A stretch of 64,000 nucleotides of DNA from Paramacrobiotus metropolitanus (lineage: Eukaryota > Tardigrada > Eutardigrada > Parachela > Macrobiotidae), in contig NW_026570345.1 in assembly GCF_019649055.1 (NCBI RefSeq), forward strand, positions 62,001-126,000, read 5' to 3'. This document shows positions 15,325 to 26,180 of the stretch, one piece after another. Position 1 is the stretch's first letter. The number at the start of each line of letters is the position of its first letter. The position numbers and the translations under genes are program-made. The notes beneath the pieces are model-generated. The model was not told where the DNA came from. It saw nothing but the letters and a program-made list of their open reading frames with translations, and did no database searches.

Positions 15325-15562
15325 GTGCCGGCTGGAATGTTAGCGTCGTTATACTGTAACACGTGTCGGCTGAAATGTTAACGGAGTTATAGCATATGCC
15401 GGCTAGAATGTTAACGGCGTTAGAACATGTGCCGGCTCAAATGTTAACGGCGTTATAATATATGCCGGCTCAAATGTTAACGGCGTTATAACATATGCCG
15501 GCTCAAATGTTAACGGACCTGTAGCATGTGCCGGCTGGAATGTTAACGGAACGTAACAAATA
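15325..15562 (+). repeat. Left internal array: about seven 33-34-bp units with GTTAAC
   Basis: Units follow the pattern GCCGGCTCAAATGTTAACGG then CGTTATAACATAT, each containing the palindromes GTTAAC and GTTATAAC. The array faces an inverted partner at 18,728-18,892. The first and last units are most diverged. The motif is the same one used in the terminal repeats, as expected for subterminal protein-binding sites of a transposon. Confidence 0.8.
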
Positions 15563-18205
15563 TATAGTCAAAGTAAAGGTTGCATTAAACCTTTTTTCTG
15601 TATGGTCAGCGCCGGTACCCTGCATTCTGCACCACTAACGCGCGTGCCGGATAGTGATGTTGACGTGTTAACTACTGTAATTTAATTTTTAAAGGGAAAT
15701 TTTAAAGTGACAGGGCAAATTCAAGTTTTTAATGACGCTGTCCACCATAGGCAGGCTGAATAAAGCAGCTAAATTCAGTTTTGATCCGTCCCATTCCTCT
15801 AATATTCCGAGATTATTATTCTTTAATAACTGCATCTTTAAAAATACCATACTGTACCCGCGCAATGAGAATGCACTGCAGAATGTGGTATACCGAATTC
15901 GCCAGACGAAATTGCAGGCTCAACATGAAGGCATTAACAAAAGAACGGGGCTTAATTGGGTTATTCACATTAACATAGGTTAAAAGCAAAATTACGCAGT
16001 TCATCATTTCAACACATAATACACTTCGTCCAGTCTCTTAACAAAATGAAAGCGTTAACAGGCGAGTAGGTGTAATGTTAACGGCGTTAACAAGCGTGCC
16101 GGGCTAGAATGTTAATGGAGCTAACACGCGCTGGCTGTATACGTCAACAATTCTTACGAGAATACCGGACGCTTAAAACGATGGGTATTTAACATGAGGT
16201 TTCCAACGATTCGGTCATTTTGCGGTAACTCGCATGACGCGGCCAGTAGACGGTTTTGAGTTGTGTTAACTTAAAGATATATCAGAAAAATATTACAATA
16301 CAAGTATCGGTCGCGCTAGCGCGCGACCAGCTGTGTTTGAGGTATTGAACAATGAAAAAATATGTACAAAATATACTTCGTACAGCAATAAAAAAAACTT
16401 TGTTTCAAATATAACAAGAAATGTTTCAAATATAACACCCCACCGAGGCCAGCTACGAAAGTATCTTAAACATTAGAAATGCGGAAAGTTTTCAAGCTTT
16501 CCGGTTAAATTGGACCAGTTTTATGAAAGCTATGAAAATCTCCGTAATTTTTTTTTCATGGTTCTTTTTCACGGTTATAAAATGGATGGAGTGGGATCAT
16601 TTACACGATGCCCATAAAAACAATTTTTCGGCGCAGAATTAATGGAATCTTGTGGGGAACAGTTAACGGTCGCCCCAAGCGACCTCGCAGGCTGTATCTT
16701 TAGCTACCAACTGTAAGATTTTTTCAGCCATCAGTCAAGCTCGTTAGTAATTACCAAAATAAAATAAATTCATATATATTAGATTTCGAGGTTAGTGAAT
16801 GCCCAAGCTACCAGCAGTATCCCAGAGCCGCTATGTGAGTAAATACGGTAAACGGGCCACGGGCCGGCTTTTAGATATTTAGAAGGAAACCGTTATAGGC
16901 AACCCCTAAAACCCCCGTTTATTATAGGCAAAAATTTTGAGTTGATATTGTATTTAATAATTATTGCATATTATAACACAATAAAATATTATTTACATAT
17001 TCTGACATTAGTTATTATCGTTTTGCACGGTTGCTATTAAAGTGAAAACTTCGGCGCCGAGGCCATCGGAAGCCATGAACACTGATATACGAGTAGTATT
17101 CGCATCACTGGAAAATGTTAGAGGATTCGAAGAATTATGGACATTTTCGTGTGATGGCAGAAGGAAACGCTGTGTAGCCTTTCCTTGAGCAAGTACAAAA
17201 AGATTTTTTAAGAATGTGGGCAGTGTGCACCATTGAGGAAACAAAAAAGGGATGCCCTGCTGTCGCCGATTGTCCACCCCCCAGCTGTACCGTAGCGAAC
17301 AGGTCAATGTAGTATTTCCAGTTGTCCAGCTTTAGTTGTCGGGTCAAACCAGTGCGGTCCAATGGTGTGCTCCCACATTGTTGAACTGATCTCTGGAGCA
17401 TCGCCCTCGAACACAGCACTCCTAAAGCCGCGGCGAAAGGGTTTTTGGCAGACGTTTTAAAAGCTGATAAAATCTCACGGTGCCTTAAACGGCCAGGAAG
17501 AAGCCAACCTTTCTAACACGAAAGATGACCTTCTGGTTACAGCAGAGACGCGGTACTAATTTGCTCTATATTGGCTGATTTGCTAAATCGTTTTATTATC
17601 GGCTGGAAGCCTGATGTATTATCGTTTATATCATCGGAATGAAGGCGTTATTATTTATTATCTGAGAACATCTATCGTATACAATATTCATTTAAAAAGG
17701 GTGCCTGTAATAAACGGGGTGCAAAAAGGGGTGCCTAAAAGGGCACCCTATTTACAATTACATATAAATTAGACAATTAAGACCGTGAGATATTGAGGTA
17801 CTTAGACATTTCTAGACGTTCTGAAAATTTCGAAATTCTGGAGGCTCAGAAAAATAGGGGTTACGGCCCCGCTGCGCGGGGCCGAGTCGAAATATTTAGA
17901 AATATTTAAAAATTCTAGAAATGTCAAAGCTTTGGAGCCGACTTTAAAAAAATTTAGTTATTTTGGGGTACGAACATGTATTTAAAAACATCTTAAAGGT
18001 TTCAAGAATTTAAAAAAAAATTACAATTTTGATGGAATTGACAATTTAAGTAACTACACAGATCTGTAGTTTAGGTTGCTAGGCGGCCAAACATGTTTTT
18101 GCTTATTCGAGACGTTTCCAGAATTTATTGGAAATATCTATCCGGCAGTCCAATTTAAACCGCTTGTTAACACCGTTAACATATGAGCTGGCACATGATA
18201 TAACG
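15563..18205. other. Interior of the 6.1-kb element
   Basis: Mostly AT-rich DNA without a supported gene. Isolated GTTAAC/CCGGC units recur at about 16,060-16,150, and a GC-rich perfect hairpin lies at about 17,868-17,887. A decayed minus-strand frame at 17,008-17,440 is listed separately. Short + frames near 15,732-15,983 overlap a minus frame and show no family features. Confidence 0.5.
17008..17440 (-). pseudogene. Decayed open frame inside the 6.1-kb element, unrecognised
   Basis: Two overlapping minus-strand frames (17,419-17,135 and 17,307-17,008) have protein-like composition, for example KLDNWKYYIDLFATVQLG in one and VDNRRQQGIPFLFPQW in the other, meeting at the same place, as if one frame had been broken by an indel. 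The second ends with a stop at 17,008. I do not recognise the sequence. It is the only part of the element that looks as if it once coded for protein and could be a remnant of its own gene or captured host sequence. Low certainty. Confidence 0.3.
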
Positions 18206-18726
18206 GTGTCTCATTTGGGGAACCGTTCATTTCGGAAACTGTTCATTTCGAAAAGATGTGCATATCGGACATATCAGAAATGTTTCCTTCGTTTTTCTTA
18301 TACTATGCTAATGCTATTCTAATGATTCGGTTCCCTTAGGTTTTCTTAAGTTAACATTCACATTATTTCTTAGGATTCTTAGGTTCTCTTTCGTTTTTAA
18401 TTTTCTAATGTTATTCCTGTTTTTTTAGGTTTTTTAAACATTAGGTTTTCTTAAAATTTCTTAGGTTTCTTAGGTTTGTTTTTGTTATTCTTAGGTTTTA
18501 TTAAGTTTTTTGGGTTTTGATAATGTTTTTAAGCTTTCTTATTTTTGTTATTTGTTTCTCAGGTTTCTTTGATTTGTATGTTTTCTTACGTTTTTACTAG
18601 TTTTTTATGGTATTACTAGTTTTCTTCTGTTTTCTTGGCGGCTTCGGAAATGCTGGCTTTCCGAAATGAATGGTTTTCGAAATGAACGTTTTCCGAAATG
18701 AATGGTTTCCGAACTGAGAGGGTGCC
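18206..18726. mobile_element. Nested ~520-bp inverted-repeat element with GGCACCCT ends
   Basis: The left end reads GTGTCTCATTTGGGGAACCG followed by TTCATTTCGGAAA units; the right end is the mirror, with TTTCCGAAATGAATGG repeats closing in GAGGGTGCC. It interrupts the CGTTATAAC array of the host element. The middle (about 18,330-18,620) is T-rich with a loose TTTTCTTAGG repeat. A lone right-end fragment (AATGAATGGTTTCCGAAATG then AGGGTGCCG) occurs at 52,266-52,298, so this is a dispersed family. Confidence 0.65.
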
Positions 18727-18727
18727 G

Positions 18728-18892
18728 TTATAACGCCGTTAACATTACAGCCGGCACGCGTTATAACGCCGTTAACATTTGAGCCGGCAAATGTTATAAC
18801 GCCGTTAACATTTGAGCCGGCACATGTTATAACGCCGTTAACATTTCAGCCGGCACATGCTATAATGCCGTTAACATTTCAAGCCCCTGTAC
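18728..18892 (-). repeat. Right internal array: about five 33-bp units, inverted to the left array
   Basis: Units read TATAACGCCGTTAACATTTG then AGCCGGCACATGT, the reverse complement of the left array units. Together with 15,325-15,562 they form a second, inner pair of inverted repeats about 3.2 kb apart. The last unit is degenerate. Confidence 0.8.
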
Positions 18893-20036
18893 GCTCACGC
18901 TGTTGATTTAGTGTCGAAAAAAAGAAATGTTTACTGCTGTACACAAATCTCTTCACGGCACATGTGGTCGGCATCCTACAAACCCAAGTAGGTACTCGTA
19001 GTCGGAATCCATATTTTTAAAACGTTAACATCTTCGCTCGACATCTACGAATGTTTATTACCGCAATGTTGACTACAGCCTATCGAAGGGGTAAATTATT
19101 AAATGCTCGTATATTGTAAAAATCATAACAAAACTCGTATATTGTAAACAAATGCTCGTATATTGTAAACGAAATTCATAACAAAACTTTAAATAGCGTA
19201 CCGGCTTTGTATTACATTACATTTTTTTGTACGAGGCCAGTCAATCTAAATGACCGTGACATATTCATAGCCGCAGCTCACCCATTGAGATTGCATGCTT
19301 AATCGCATAAAAGAGCAAGTTACGATTTAATTCGACAGCGATAATCGTAGGCATGCATATTCGACATGCATAATTTTTAAACAATGCGAGCATCCCCGCC
19401 GAGTACTTATGTTTTCAAACTCAGTGCAGATCGCAGACTAAATATACAGAATAAAGAAAATACAAATAACGAGTAGCCTTATACGTAGAAAGTATTAGCC
19501 TTAGCAGAAAATTAACGCGTCTTAATAATAATAAGCGTTTTATGCGTTTGTACAAGCGTTTAACGAGAGCGGTTTATGTTGATGATTTAGGGGAATCCGA
19601 TTACCGTACAGTTATAGCGTGAATATCCCAGCCCGGCTCGCCTGTTAACTGCGTTAACAAAAAGCTTTACTTCCTTTAAAATTGCTTTTCCTTGTTTAAC
19701 AAACAGCAAGCGCAAAAGAAGTCCACTTTTTGAAATTAAAACCTTTGTTTTAAATGTGACTATAACACGACCGCTTCATGAAAAACTGCAAAATTAATGT
19801 CTCAAATTTTTAAATAACGTGCTCTTGAAAATAACATAAATTTTCGTCAGCAATTTTAAAGAATTATGTATTAAGGCGCAGTTAAATTTATAGTTTACGT
19901 TTTTCTCCAACTATTGCTATTACAGCTATTGCTATTATTACTGCGTACAGTTTTACTGTACATTACGGTGCCGCACCGAATTTTGCTACTTTAATTTACA
20001 CGAACAAGATCAGTATTGTCACTGCTTAAGAACAGG
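18893..20036. other. Right interior of the 6.1-kb element, no gene seen
   Basis: AT-rich sequence with a short tandem of AATGCTCGTATATTGTAAA (about 19,101-19,170, two to three copies). No supported open frame or RNA gene. Confidence 0.5.
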
Positions 20037-20258
20037 CAATTCGTACAGGACTTCAGACCGGGTCTAAATGTGATTTGAACTTGATTTTAGTCCATGATTC
20101 GTGAACTGCGATTATTTTGCTGCGGAGATTGAGTGAACAGCTTGCATGATTTTGGTCGTTAACATTTGGGCCCGGCGGGAATGTCAACGTTAACATTCTA
20201 GCCCGGCTCACATGTTAATGCGTTAACTGTTAACATGTTAACTGTTTTGCCGGCTACA
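20037..20258 (-). repeat. Right terminal inverted repeat of the 6.1-kb element
   Basis: Reverse complement of the left terminal repeat from the CAATTCGTACAGGACTT edge to the terminal CCGGCTACA. A few substitutions distinguish the two ends, for example one GTTAAC site is changed to GTCAAC. The 6-bp target duplication ATCGCG follows at once. Confidence 0.8.
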
Positions 20259-20885
20259 ATCGCGGAACGGCAGATGGTGCTAATGCCGCTACAGTCTGGT
20301 AACAAGCCCGTTTGAAAAACAATGGCCACTGACCACTACAGCCGTGAAAACCGATAAACACTGGCTTGAAAAAATTTACCTATACTTGCTTACTTAGCGA
20401 TACCGCTAAAATCGTTGAAAGCATAATTATGATTATTTATTTATCCACTCAAAGGAGAATATTTCAGCGCATTGGGTACTGTTGCCCGTACGTTCATTTT
20501 ACGTGACTGTTATTGTTCGGTGCAGCAACTTCATACCGTCAGGCGATCTTCGGTGCCCAAATCATGTTTCACTGTCCGGCATGATTGCCCTTTTATTAGC
20601 CTTTCAGTACGAGAATTCGCAGTTGTGTACGGAACGGACGGTCGGATAAGATTTTACTAATGAAAATGGTTGCGGTGGTTTTGTGGGAATGCTTTAATCT
20701 TGCCGGTCTTCCCAGCAATCAATCACCACTACATGTACTGGCACAGGCAAACATACAGATTTCGTTGTCCAGCTTGGGCTGCTTCGTTAGTACACGTATA
20801 ATCCGCCACATAAAAAGATGATTAATTTTAAAAGCACATGCAGAGACGCACATCACAAACTTTTTTTTCTCAACACAACGCCGCC

Positions 20886-21551
20886 TTACACATTAACCAA
20901 GGTAAACTTCTGACTGTCATCTCTTTTTCTCTTTTGTCCCACATGGGCTGTGAGCAGCGAGCTGACCCCTGGTTCCATACAGCTGCCACGATGATCGGGA
21001 TGACGTGGCTCGATCACCAGGTCATCGCCGCATTCTGACTTGATACGTCCACTTTCTTTGATTCTCCAACGCTGATTCGGCCCACCATTTGGACTGTACG
21101 TTGTAATACGCATTTCACAGCCCGGGTGGCGGTCAACATCCAGCACTAGTCTGTAGAATATATTAAGTCAGCATAGTCAACACCATTTTCACTGTCTGGT
21201 TAATTAAATTTTACCACGTTAGCTTTTCATCCCGGATAAAAATATAACAACAGGTATAACTAATGCAATAAGAAACAAATTTTAACAACATAAAATATCT
21301 TCTAAGGGGCATAAATTGAATACTACATATCAACAACTAGATGGCTGCAGAACAGTAATTTATAAATAAGCTTACCCATTTTTTTGGCTGTAAATAAATC
21401 CATTACGGTATGTGAAGCGTTGGTTAGGGCCACCGTTATATTGGTAGAACACGATCTGCTGCTTATTCTGATCGCTGCCGTTGAAAACATCTAAAACGGT
21501 GTTGGTGTGATCGTGTCGAATAATGAATGGACGGTCCGGATCAAAACCCAT
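20886..21551 (-). CDS. Lectin 2: single ricin-B-type beta-trefoil domain protein, two exons
   Basis: Exons 21551-21376 and 21150-20886 join in frame (441 nt, 146 residues) with a GTAAGC donor and a TTCTACAG acceptor. The N-terminal half has TNTVLDVFNG and PNQRFTY; the C-terminal half has LVLDVDRHPGCEMR, PNQRWRI and ends QKFTLVNV: repeated LDV...NQxW elements typical of the ricin-B/R-type lectin fold. About 146 residues fits one beta-trefoil. No signal peptide is seen, so a cytosolic sugar-binding protein is likely, unless an unseen 5' exon adds one. The start is the conserved Met also present in lectin 1; an upstream spliced 5' UTR exon border (TCTGTAG at about 21,587) is visible. No catalytic chain accompanies it. 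Confidence 0.8.
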
Positions 21552-21720
21552 TTTCCAAAAATTTTCCCAAAAAGGATACGAAATAGCTACAGACAGAAAA
21601 CACGTTGGTGAACTGGCTTAGAATAAGCACTACTGGTAAGCCGAACAGAAAACTTGAGCTCTGTTTATATTCCTCGCCAAATGAAAGATTTTGCAGACAC
21701 GTGTTTCCGTCCCTATTGAA

Positions 21721-21732
21721 CGTTTATATATA
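21721..21732 (-). promoter_or_regulatory. Candidate TATA box of lectin 2
   Basis: On the minus strand the sequence reads TATATATAAACG about 170 bases upstream of the lectin 2 ATG, leaving room for a 5' UTR intron ending at the TCTGTAG acceptor near 21,587. Position and sequence fit a TATA element, but the AT-rich background makes chance occurrence possible. Confidence 0.35.
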
Positions 21733-22090
21733 GAACTCTTAAGCGGAAATTTTATCGACAACTGAACATAGTTCTTTGTCAAGAATACAGCTGCGATAGT
21801 TAGTTTGCTTGTTTACTTGATTGCTTGTTGAATTCATATGCGGGGTTCAAGATTGCATTCGAGGCATCTGCACTAACGCTATGCCAAATGGCAAATGCTA
21901 AAACAATGGACAAGGGATGTGATTTGATGCTTTAATTCTGATAGCATGTTGTGTACAAGTATAATAGTCCTGTTAAAGCGCATCCAGCACAGTAATTGCT
22001 CACCGTGAATGTGCTGATTACAAAGTTATGATTGTGGTGCATTTCTTAAAAGCGGTGAACTTAGCAGATAACGCGTACTTACAGATACCT

Positions 22091-23778
22091 AGTCAATAAT
22101 AGTAATTAATAACACACATGTTGGGAAATAAAATTTTATAGTATGTATCTGTTATGGACTTGCAAACTTGCGCATCCTGCATTCGTACTGTTTGCGCGGG
22201 TTTAAAATTACTAGTATAAGGTCTCATACGCCCTTAGGGCAAGCGGGCGGCGGTTCTTAATTTTGAGTGTATCAGGCAGCGAATGTGTGAAGTAAAGTCT
22301 TATAAACACGTAAGCGCAGAAGCTGCAGAATTAACCTTGGAAACTGATTTATTCTATATAAATCTAAGGGGAGTGCACTGCACATTTTACTATTAATACG
22401 TTTTACTCCAAGAAACTTTCGCTTTCGCGTACTCCCACATACTTTTTTACATTCTTTTATGACATTTTCTCGAATTGAATATACCCACAAGAAAGCTGCT
22501 GGTGGACGCATCATTCAATTGGAGAATTATAGGCCATAAAATTTTAATAAGTTTTTAAGTAAACCCGTATATCAAAGGTCGCATTATAAAATATAAACTA
22601 CCTTGTTCAAAAACTACATGTAAATGCGCATAAATATGTTCACCGTTTTTATACCGAACAACGGCGCATTTATTTTTCAGTTTTAAAATAATTTCCAGGA
22701 ATTACAAAAATTGTTTTAAAGACTGGAAAAAGTAGCGATACTGTGTTTTTTGCAGAGTTCGCTTTCCACTGCATTCTTGGAAAGCAACAAGACACTGTTA
22801 AAAATAAAATCACAATATTATTATGCATTTTCGAAGAGAAAAGCCTTGTGGCAACCATTAAAAAATTAATCGAAAGTGGTGTTCGGGTTTACTGCTATTG
22901 TTACATTAGGAGAAGTACTTAACTTGAGAAATTAGAACTTATTCAGTTTGGAATCATATCTGAAACTAAAAACACAGCCTCGAAAATTTTCTGCGAATCC
23001 TGAAATTGATAATAATTCAGATACAGAATCGAAAAAATAATATAGAATTCAGATTTTGAATTGAAAATTGACTATTCACTTAACGATTCAGCAAAAACAA
23101 ATTTTAAAAGTTATGAGATTAGAAACTTAAATTTGAAAAGCTTTGCGCGCAAATTTATTTATTATTTAATACTTTGGAACTCAGTTGTAAGTGAAAACGA
23201 TTTAAAAGTAAATTCGGGAAATAATTAGGTGTTGAGAGCAATAAACGTTGAGAGCGTTGAGAGCAACAAGTTTGAGCGATAATAATAATATGCAATAATA
23301 ACGTTAAGAGCCTTAATTTGAGAGCAATAATTTTGGTTAAAAGCAACATAATAATTTACTTCAAAATTAATAAGATGTAATATAATTATGGATTTCGAGT
23401 TAGAAAACTCTATTTTTAATTTTGGAATTTCTTGAAATTTCTTTTAATTGATTTCACATTGGTCGGTTACGTTAAATTTGAATTCTACATTTTACAGCGG
23501 CACACGAAATGTGTGAATCCAGTTTTTCTGTGTTGGGTTTCAAAAGCAGTTATCATTCTCTTCAAAAATAATTTTTTCAATATATGTTTATCTAAGGTAT
23601 TCTAACGTTCGATATTCCTCCAATCAGAGACTTAGAAAATAGGAAATTTGGCATTTGAATATTTCCGTACCTTGCTCCTGAAGTTTTTCATGATCCTTTT
23701 AGCCGGCTATTTAATTATTTTGTTTTTAATTTATTTAACCAGTATAATTTTTTATAATGGATAGCTTGTAGACTTGTA
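22091..23778. other. AT-rich spacer, no gene seen
   Basis: Only short AT-rich frames without family features. A degenerate TTGAGAGCAATAA repeat occupies about 23,225-23,345. Nothing else is supported. Confidence 0.5.
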
Positions 23779-23945
23779 CAGCTTAGGACAAAAAAAGACG
23801 CATAGTCCCACCCACCGCTTTCCGAACGTATGCGGCGCAGTGCGCTGTACGACTCAGCTAAATATCCGATTGTCGTACAAGTGCACTTGCCACATGCGTA
23901 CGGATATCTGGGTATGGGGTTATGCGTCTTTTTAGTCCTCAGCTG
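23779..23945. mobile_element. 167-bp TA-flanked MITE, copy 1
   Basis: Ends read CAGCTTAGGACAAAA and, mirrored, TTTTAGTCCTCAGCTG, each bordered by TA (23777-23778, 23946-23947). The internal sequence, including GCGCAGTGCxCTGTACGAC and GGxTATCTGGGTATGGGG, matches an element of identical 167-bp length at 60,053-60,219. Two copies of equal length with TA borders support a genuine non-autonomous Tc1/mariner-like family. Confidence 0.8.
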
Positions 23946-24019
23946 TAGTTGTTTAACCTTTTGGAGGTGAGTATTTAGGATTTGAGTGAACCAGACACTA
24001 CACAAGTCTCCCTCGACCT

Positions 24020-24618
24020 CGGGACTTTTTTCACAGCAAATCTGACCTCGGAATTACTTTCATCGCGTTTTTCTGATAAAGAAACCGTCTTTCACAATTT
24101 TTTTCGAAAGAAAAAAATGGCTGACTGCCGTGCATCCATACGCCCTCGAAAACTTTCGGCGGTTGCAATGGCGCCACTAAAAAAACTTTTTTGTTTTTAC
24201 ATTTTAAACACTTTATTTAGGTGAATCGATATCACTGATTTTGAAAATGTTGACAGATTGAAAATTTTTAAAATGGTATTAGTTATCTAAGGGAAGATTT
24301 TACGATTGAAAATGTTTAGGGAAAATTCCCTAATTTTGGTTTTAATAAAAAACACTTTTTGCCGCGGCTCAGAAAATTTTTCTGACAACATAAAATTATT
24401 CAGAATCAGCGACATCGGTTCACCTATACAGACTGTAAAAGGCGTTTAAAATGAAGCAACAAAAATTTTTTGTGGCGCCATTGGAATCGCCCAAAGTATT
24501 TGAGCCCGGCATTTAGAAATTTCTTCTTTCAAGAAACAAATTTGGAAAAATGGTTTCTATTTCAGAAAAATGCGATAAAAATTATCCCGAGGTAAAATTC
24601 GTTCTGACAAAAGTCCCG
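24020..24618. mobile_element. Foldback element, ~600 bp
   Basis: Long facing arms: the left begins CGGGACTTTTTTCACAG and contains GACCTCGGAATTACTTTCAT and CAATGGCGCCAC; the right is the diverged mirror ending in AAAAGTCCCG. Arms are about 190 bp and about 70% alike by eye, separated by an AT-rich centre near 24,330. No clear target duplication or open frame. Confidence 0.65.
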
Positions 24619-24795
24619 GTGTGGGTCTCGTGCTGTCACTCAACTGCAAAGATATTTACGATTTGCCGTTTAAATTTCCAGAGATATTCAGAATTTAGGT
24701 ACGTAAATTACAACACCTGATATTCAACAATATTATTACAATTTGCAATCATAATGTTGAATACTCGTATCTAGTTAGCTGAATTACCGTATCTA

Positions 24796-25916
24796 CAGGG
24801 GTGCTACGCCAAGTTCGGGCACTTTCTCTCAAAAATTGCTACAGTCACCCGTCAACAATTTCCAGCATAATAAATTTGTTTAGTATCAGCGTATGTCTCC
24901 ATCATCTTTTGCACTTCAATCCTCCACGCTGATAGCGTGTTTCGATTTGCAGCAAGTTCGAAACTGGAGCAGACCTGCTTAAAAATGCGGCTCGACCCCT
25001 GTACCATGGGAGCCTTACTTTCTGTTTATAATTTGCTTAAAAATTACACTGACGTCCTTATCAATAGAAAATAAGCCTAACTTGTTTGTTGTTCAGTGTT
25101 CTTGCAAAATAAGCCCAAGGTCGTGTGAATGCATTAAAATCCACGTGACCTTTGCAATGCGACTGTGGGTATAGTTAAAGTAGATGGTGACCCTCTGTAA
25201 ATGCTTGCCCTGCGCATGAAACCGTGCAATGTTATCGATGACAGATTTTTATGAAATCCCATCTGGAAGGTTCTGAACACTTATTTAAAAGCTTTCATCC
25301 GCACAATAAGTTAGAGACAGTTCGCTCTTGCATACTAAAACAGCAACCATAACTTTTTTTGCCTGTCGCTTTGTTCGTTTTTTCTTTCAGTTGTCCGGCA
25401 CTTTCATCTCTCTACCCGCATAACGTATGCCCATCGAAACTTTAAAATCGCTTAATGTAATCAACGTTTCACCCACGAAACATATCCACTCGAGGTTACT
25501 TATGTTTCTGCGCTAGGCAACCACATCCTTCGGTGGGTACGTTATAACATACAAGTCTATGGGAGATAAAAGTTGTTTCGGGGTCACCCCGATCCCCGAT
25601 GATGCAAGGTTCTTTTGTTAGCCCGTAACAGACACCTTTTGGGCGACTTATTAGTTTTAAGCAAATCCCGTGCAAAAATTTCAACTGGGGAATTTTTTAT
25701 AGAGGTTGTTATAAACACCCCAGAAACGCCCTCTGCCCCTCCCCTTTATTACCTTTATAGCTCGTTACTGACTGATTCTAAGATTTTAATTTTTACATGA
25801 CTGGATGGGCCATAAAAAGTTACACTAAAAAAGTGTAGAACGAAAAATGGAACTACGCATCGAAATACTTTATAATTTATTTTACACTACTGCCCGAACT
25901 TGGCGTAGCACCCCTG
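24796..25916. mobile_element. TA-flanked inverted-repeat element, ~1.12 kb
   Basis: Perfect inverted ends CAGGGGTGCTACGCCAAGTT CGGGCA (26 bases) are bordered by TA at 24794-24795 and 25917-25918. The interior shows several broken frames on the minus strand but nothing I can identify as a transposase. A related piece with AACATACAAGTCTATGGGAG and a GGCACCCCTGTAG end lies at 32,643-32,755 in esterase 5, intron 8. Confidence 0.8.
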
Positions 25917-25974
25917 TAGTTAGCTGAACAGTTACCGTAATTTTCGGATTAGAAGCTCGGGGCTTTTAAATTTT

Positions 25975-26110
25975 CATCGATACCCAGGGGGAGGCTTATA
26001 TGGTGGAGTATTTTGAAAAAAAACAAAGGGGGGAGTATTGTGCATCAGGGGGAGGCGAGGCTTATATGGTAGAGGAGGCTACAATTCTGGAGGAGGCTTC
26101 CATTTCGGAA
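25975..26110 (+). repeat. Short GGGGGAGGCTTATATGGT repeats
   Basis: The motif GGGGGAGGCTTATATGGTxG appears twice, with shorter GGAGGCT echoes between and after. Purine-rich on the + strand. It leads into the 10-bp satellite. No gene. Confidence 0.5.
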
Positions 26111-26180
26111 AATACGGTAAGCAGTAAGCACCGAAAAATATGTGGAGCTATATAGAAATGCTGAGGAATGTTTAGGAATA

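Larger units (their letters stand above)
14161..20258. mobile_element. 6,098-bp terminal-inverted-repeat element, non-autonomous, 6-bp target duplication
   Basis: The element begins TGTAGCCGGCAAAACAGTTA and ends with the reverse complement. The hexamer ATCGCG directly flanks both ends (14155-14160 and 20259-20264). Terminal inverted repeats run about 245 bp on the left and about 220 bp on the right, roughly 90% alike in the outer 150 bp. The paralogous esterase 4 flank near 31,508 reads straight through the junction (ATCACGGAAC, later TGATGCCGCTACAAC), so an empty site exists. Inside are mirrored 33-bp repeat arrays, at least two nested inverted-repeat elements and one decayed frame, but no transposase, integrase or polymerase that I can recognise. 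A 6-bp duplication fits several superfamilies (for example Polinton/Maverick or Dada), but the TGTA terminus does not let me assign one. Confidence 0.85.
20390..22090. repeat. Segmental duplication copy 2 (lectin 2 plus flanks)
   Basis: Partner of 8,560-10,080. In both copies the lectin lies upstream, in transcriptional direction, of an esterase: lectin 1 before esterase 2, lectin 2 before esterase 3. Here the 6.1-kb element separates them; without it the spacing would be about 1.3 kb. The upstream part (21,760-22,090) also matches 9,530-9,860. Confidence 0.7.

Noticed and set aside
17868-17887. GC hairpin as a bacterial-type terminator
   Set aside because: A perfect CGGCCCCGC/GCGGGGCCG stem exists, but there is no T tract, no adjacent gene and no bacterial context.
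18330-18620. TTAGG-like telomere repeat
   Set aside because: TTCTTAGG and TTTTCTTAGG occur many times but with irregular spacing and changes; this is a T-rich degenerate interior of a nested element, not a telomere array.
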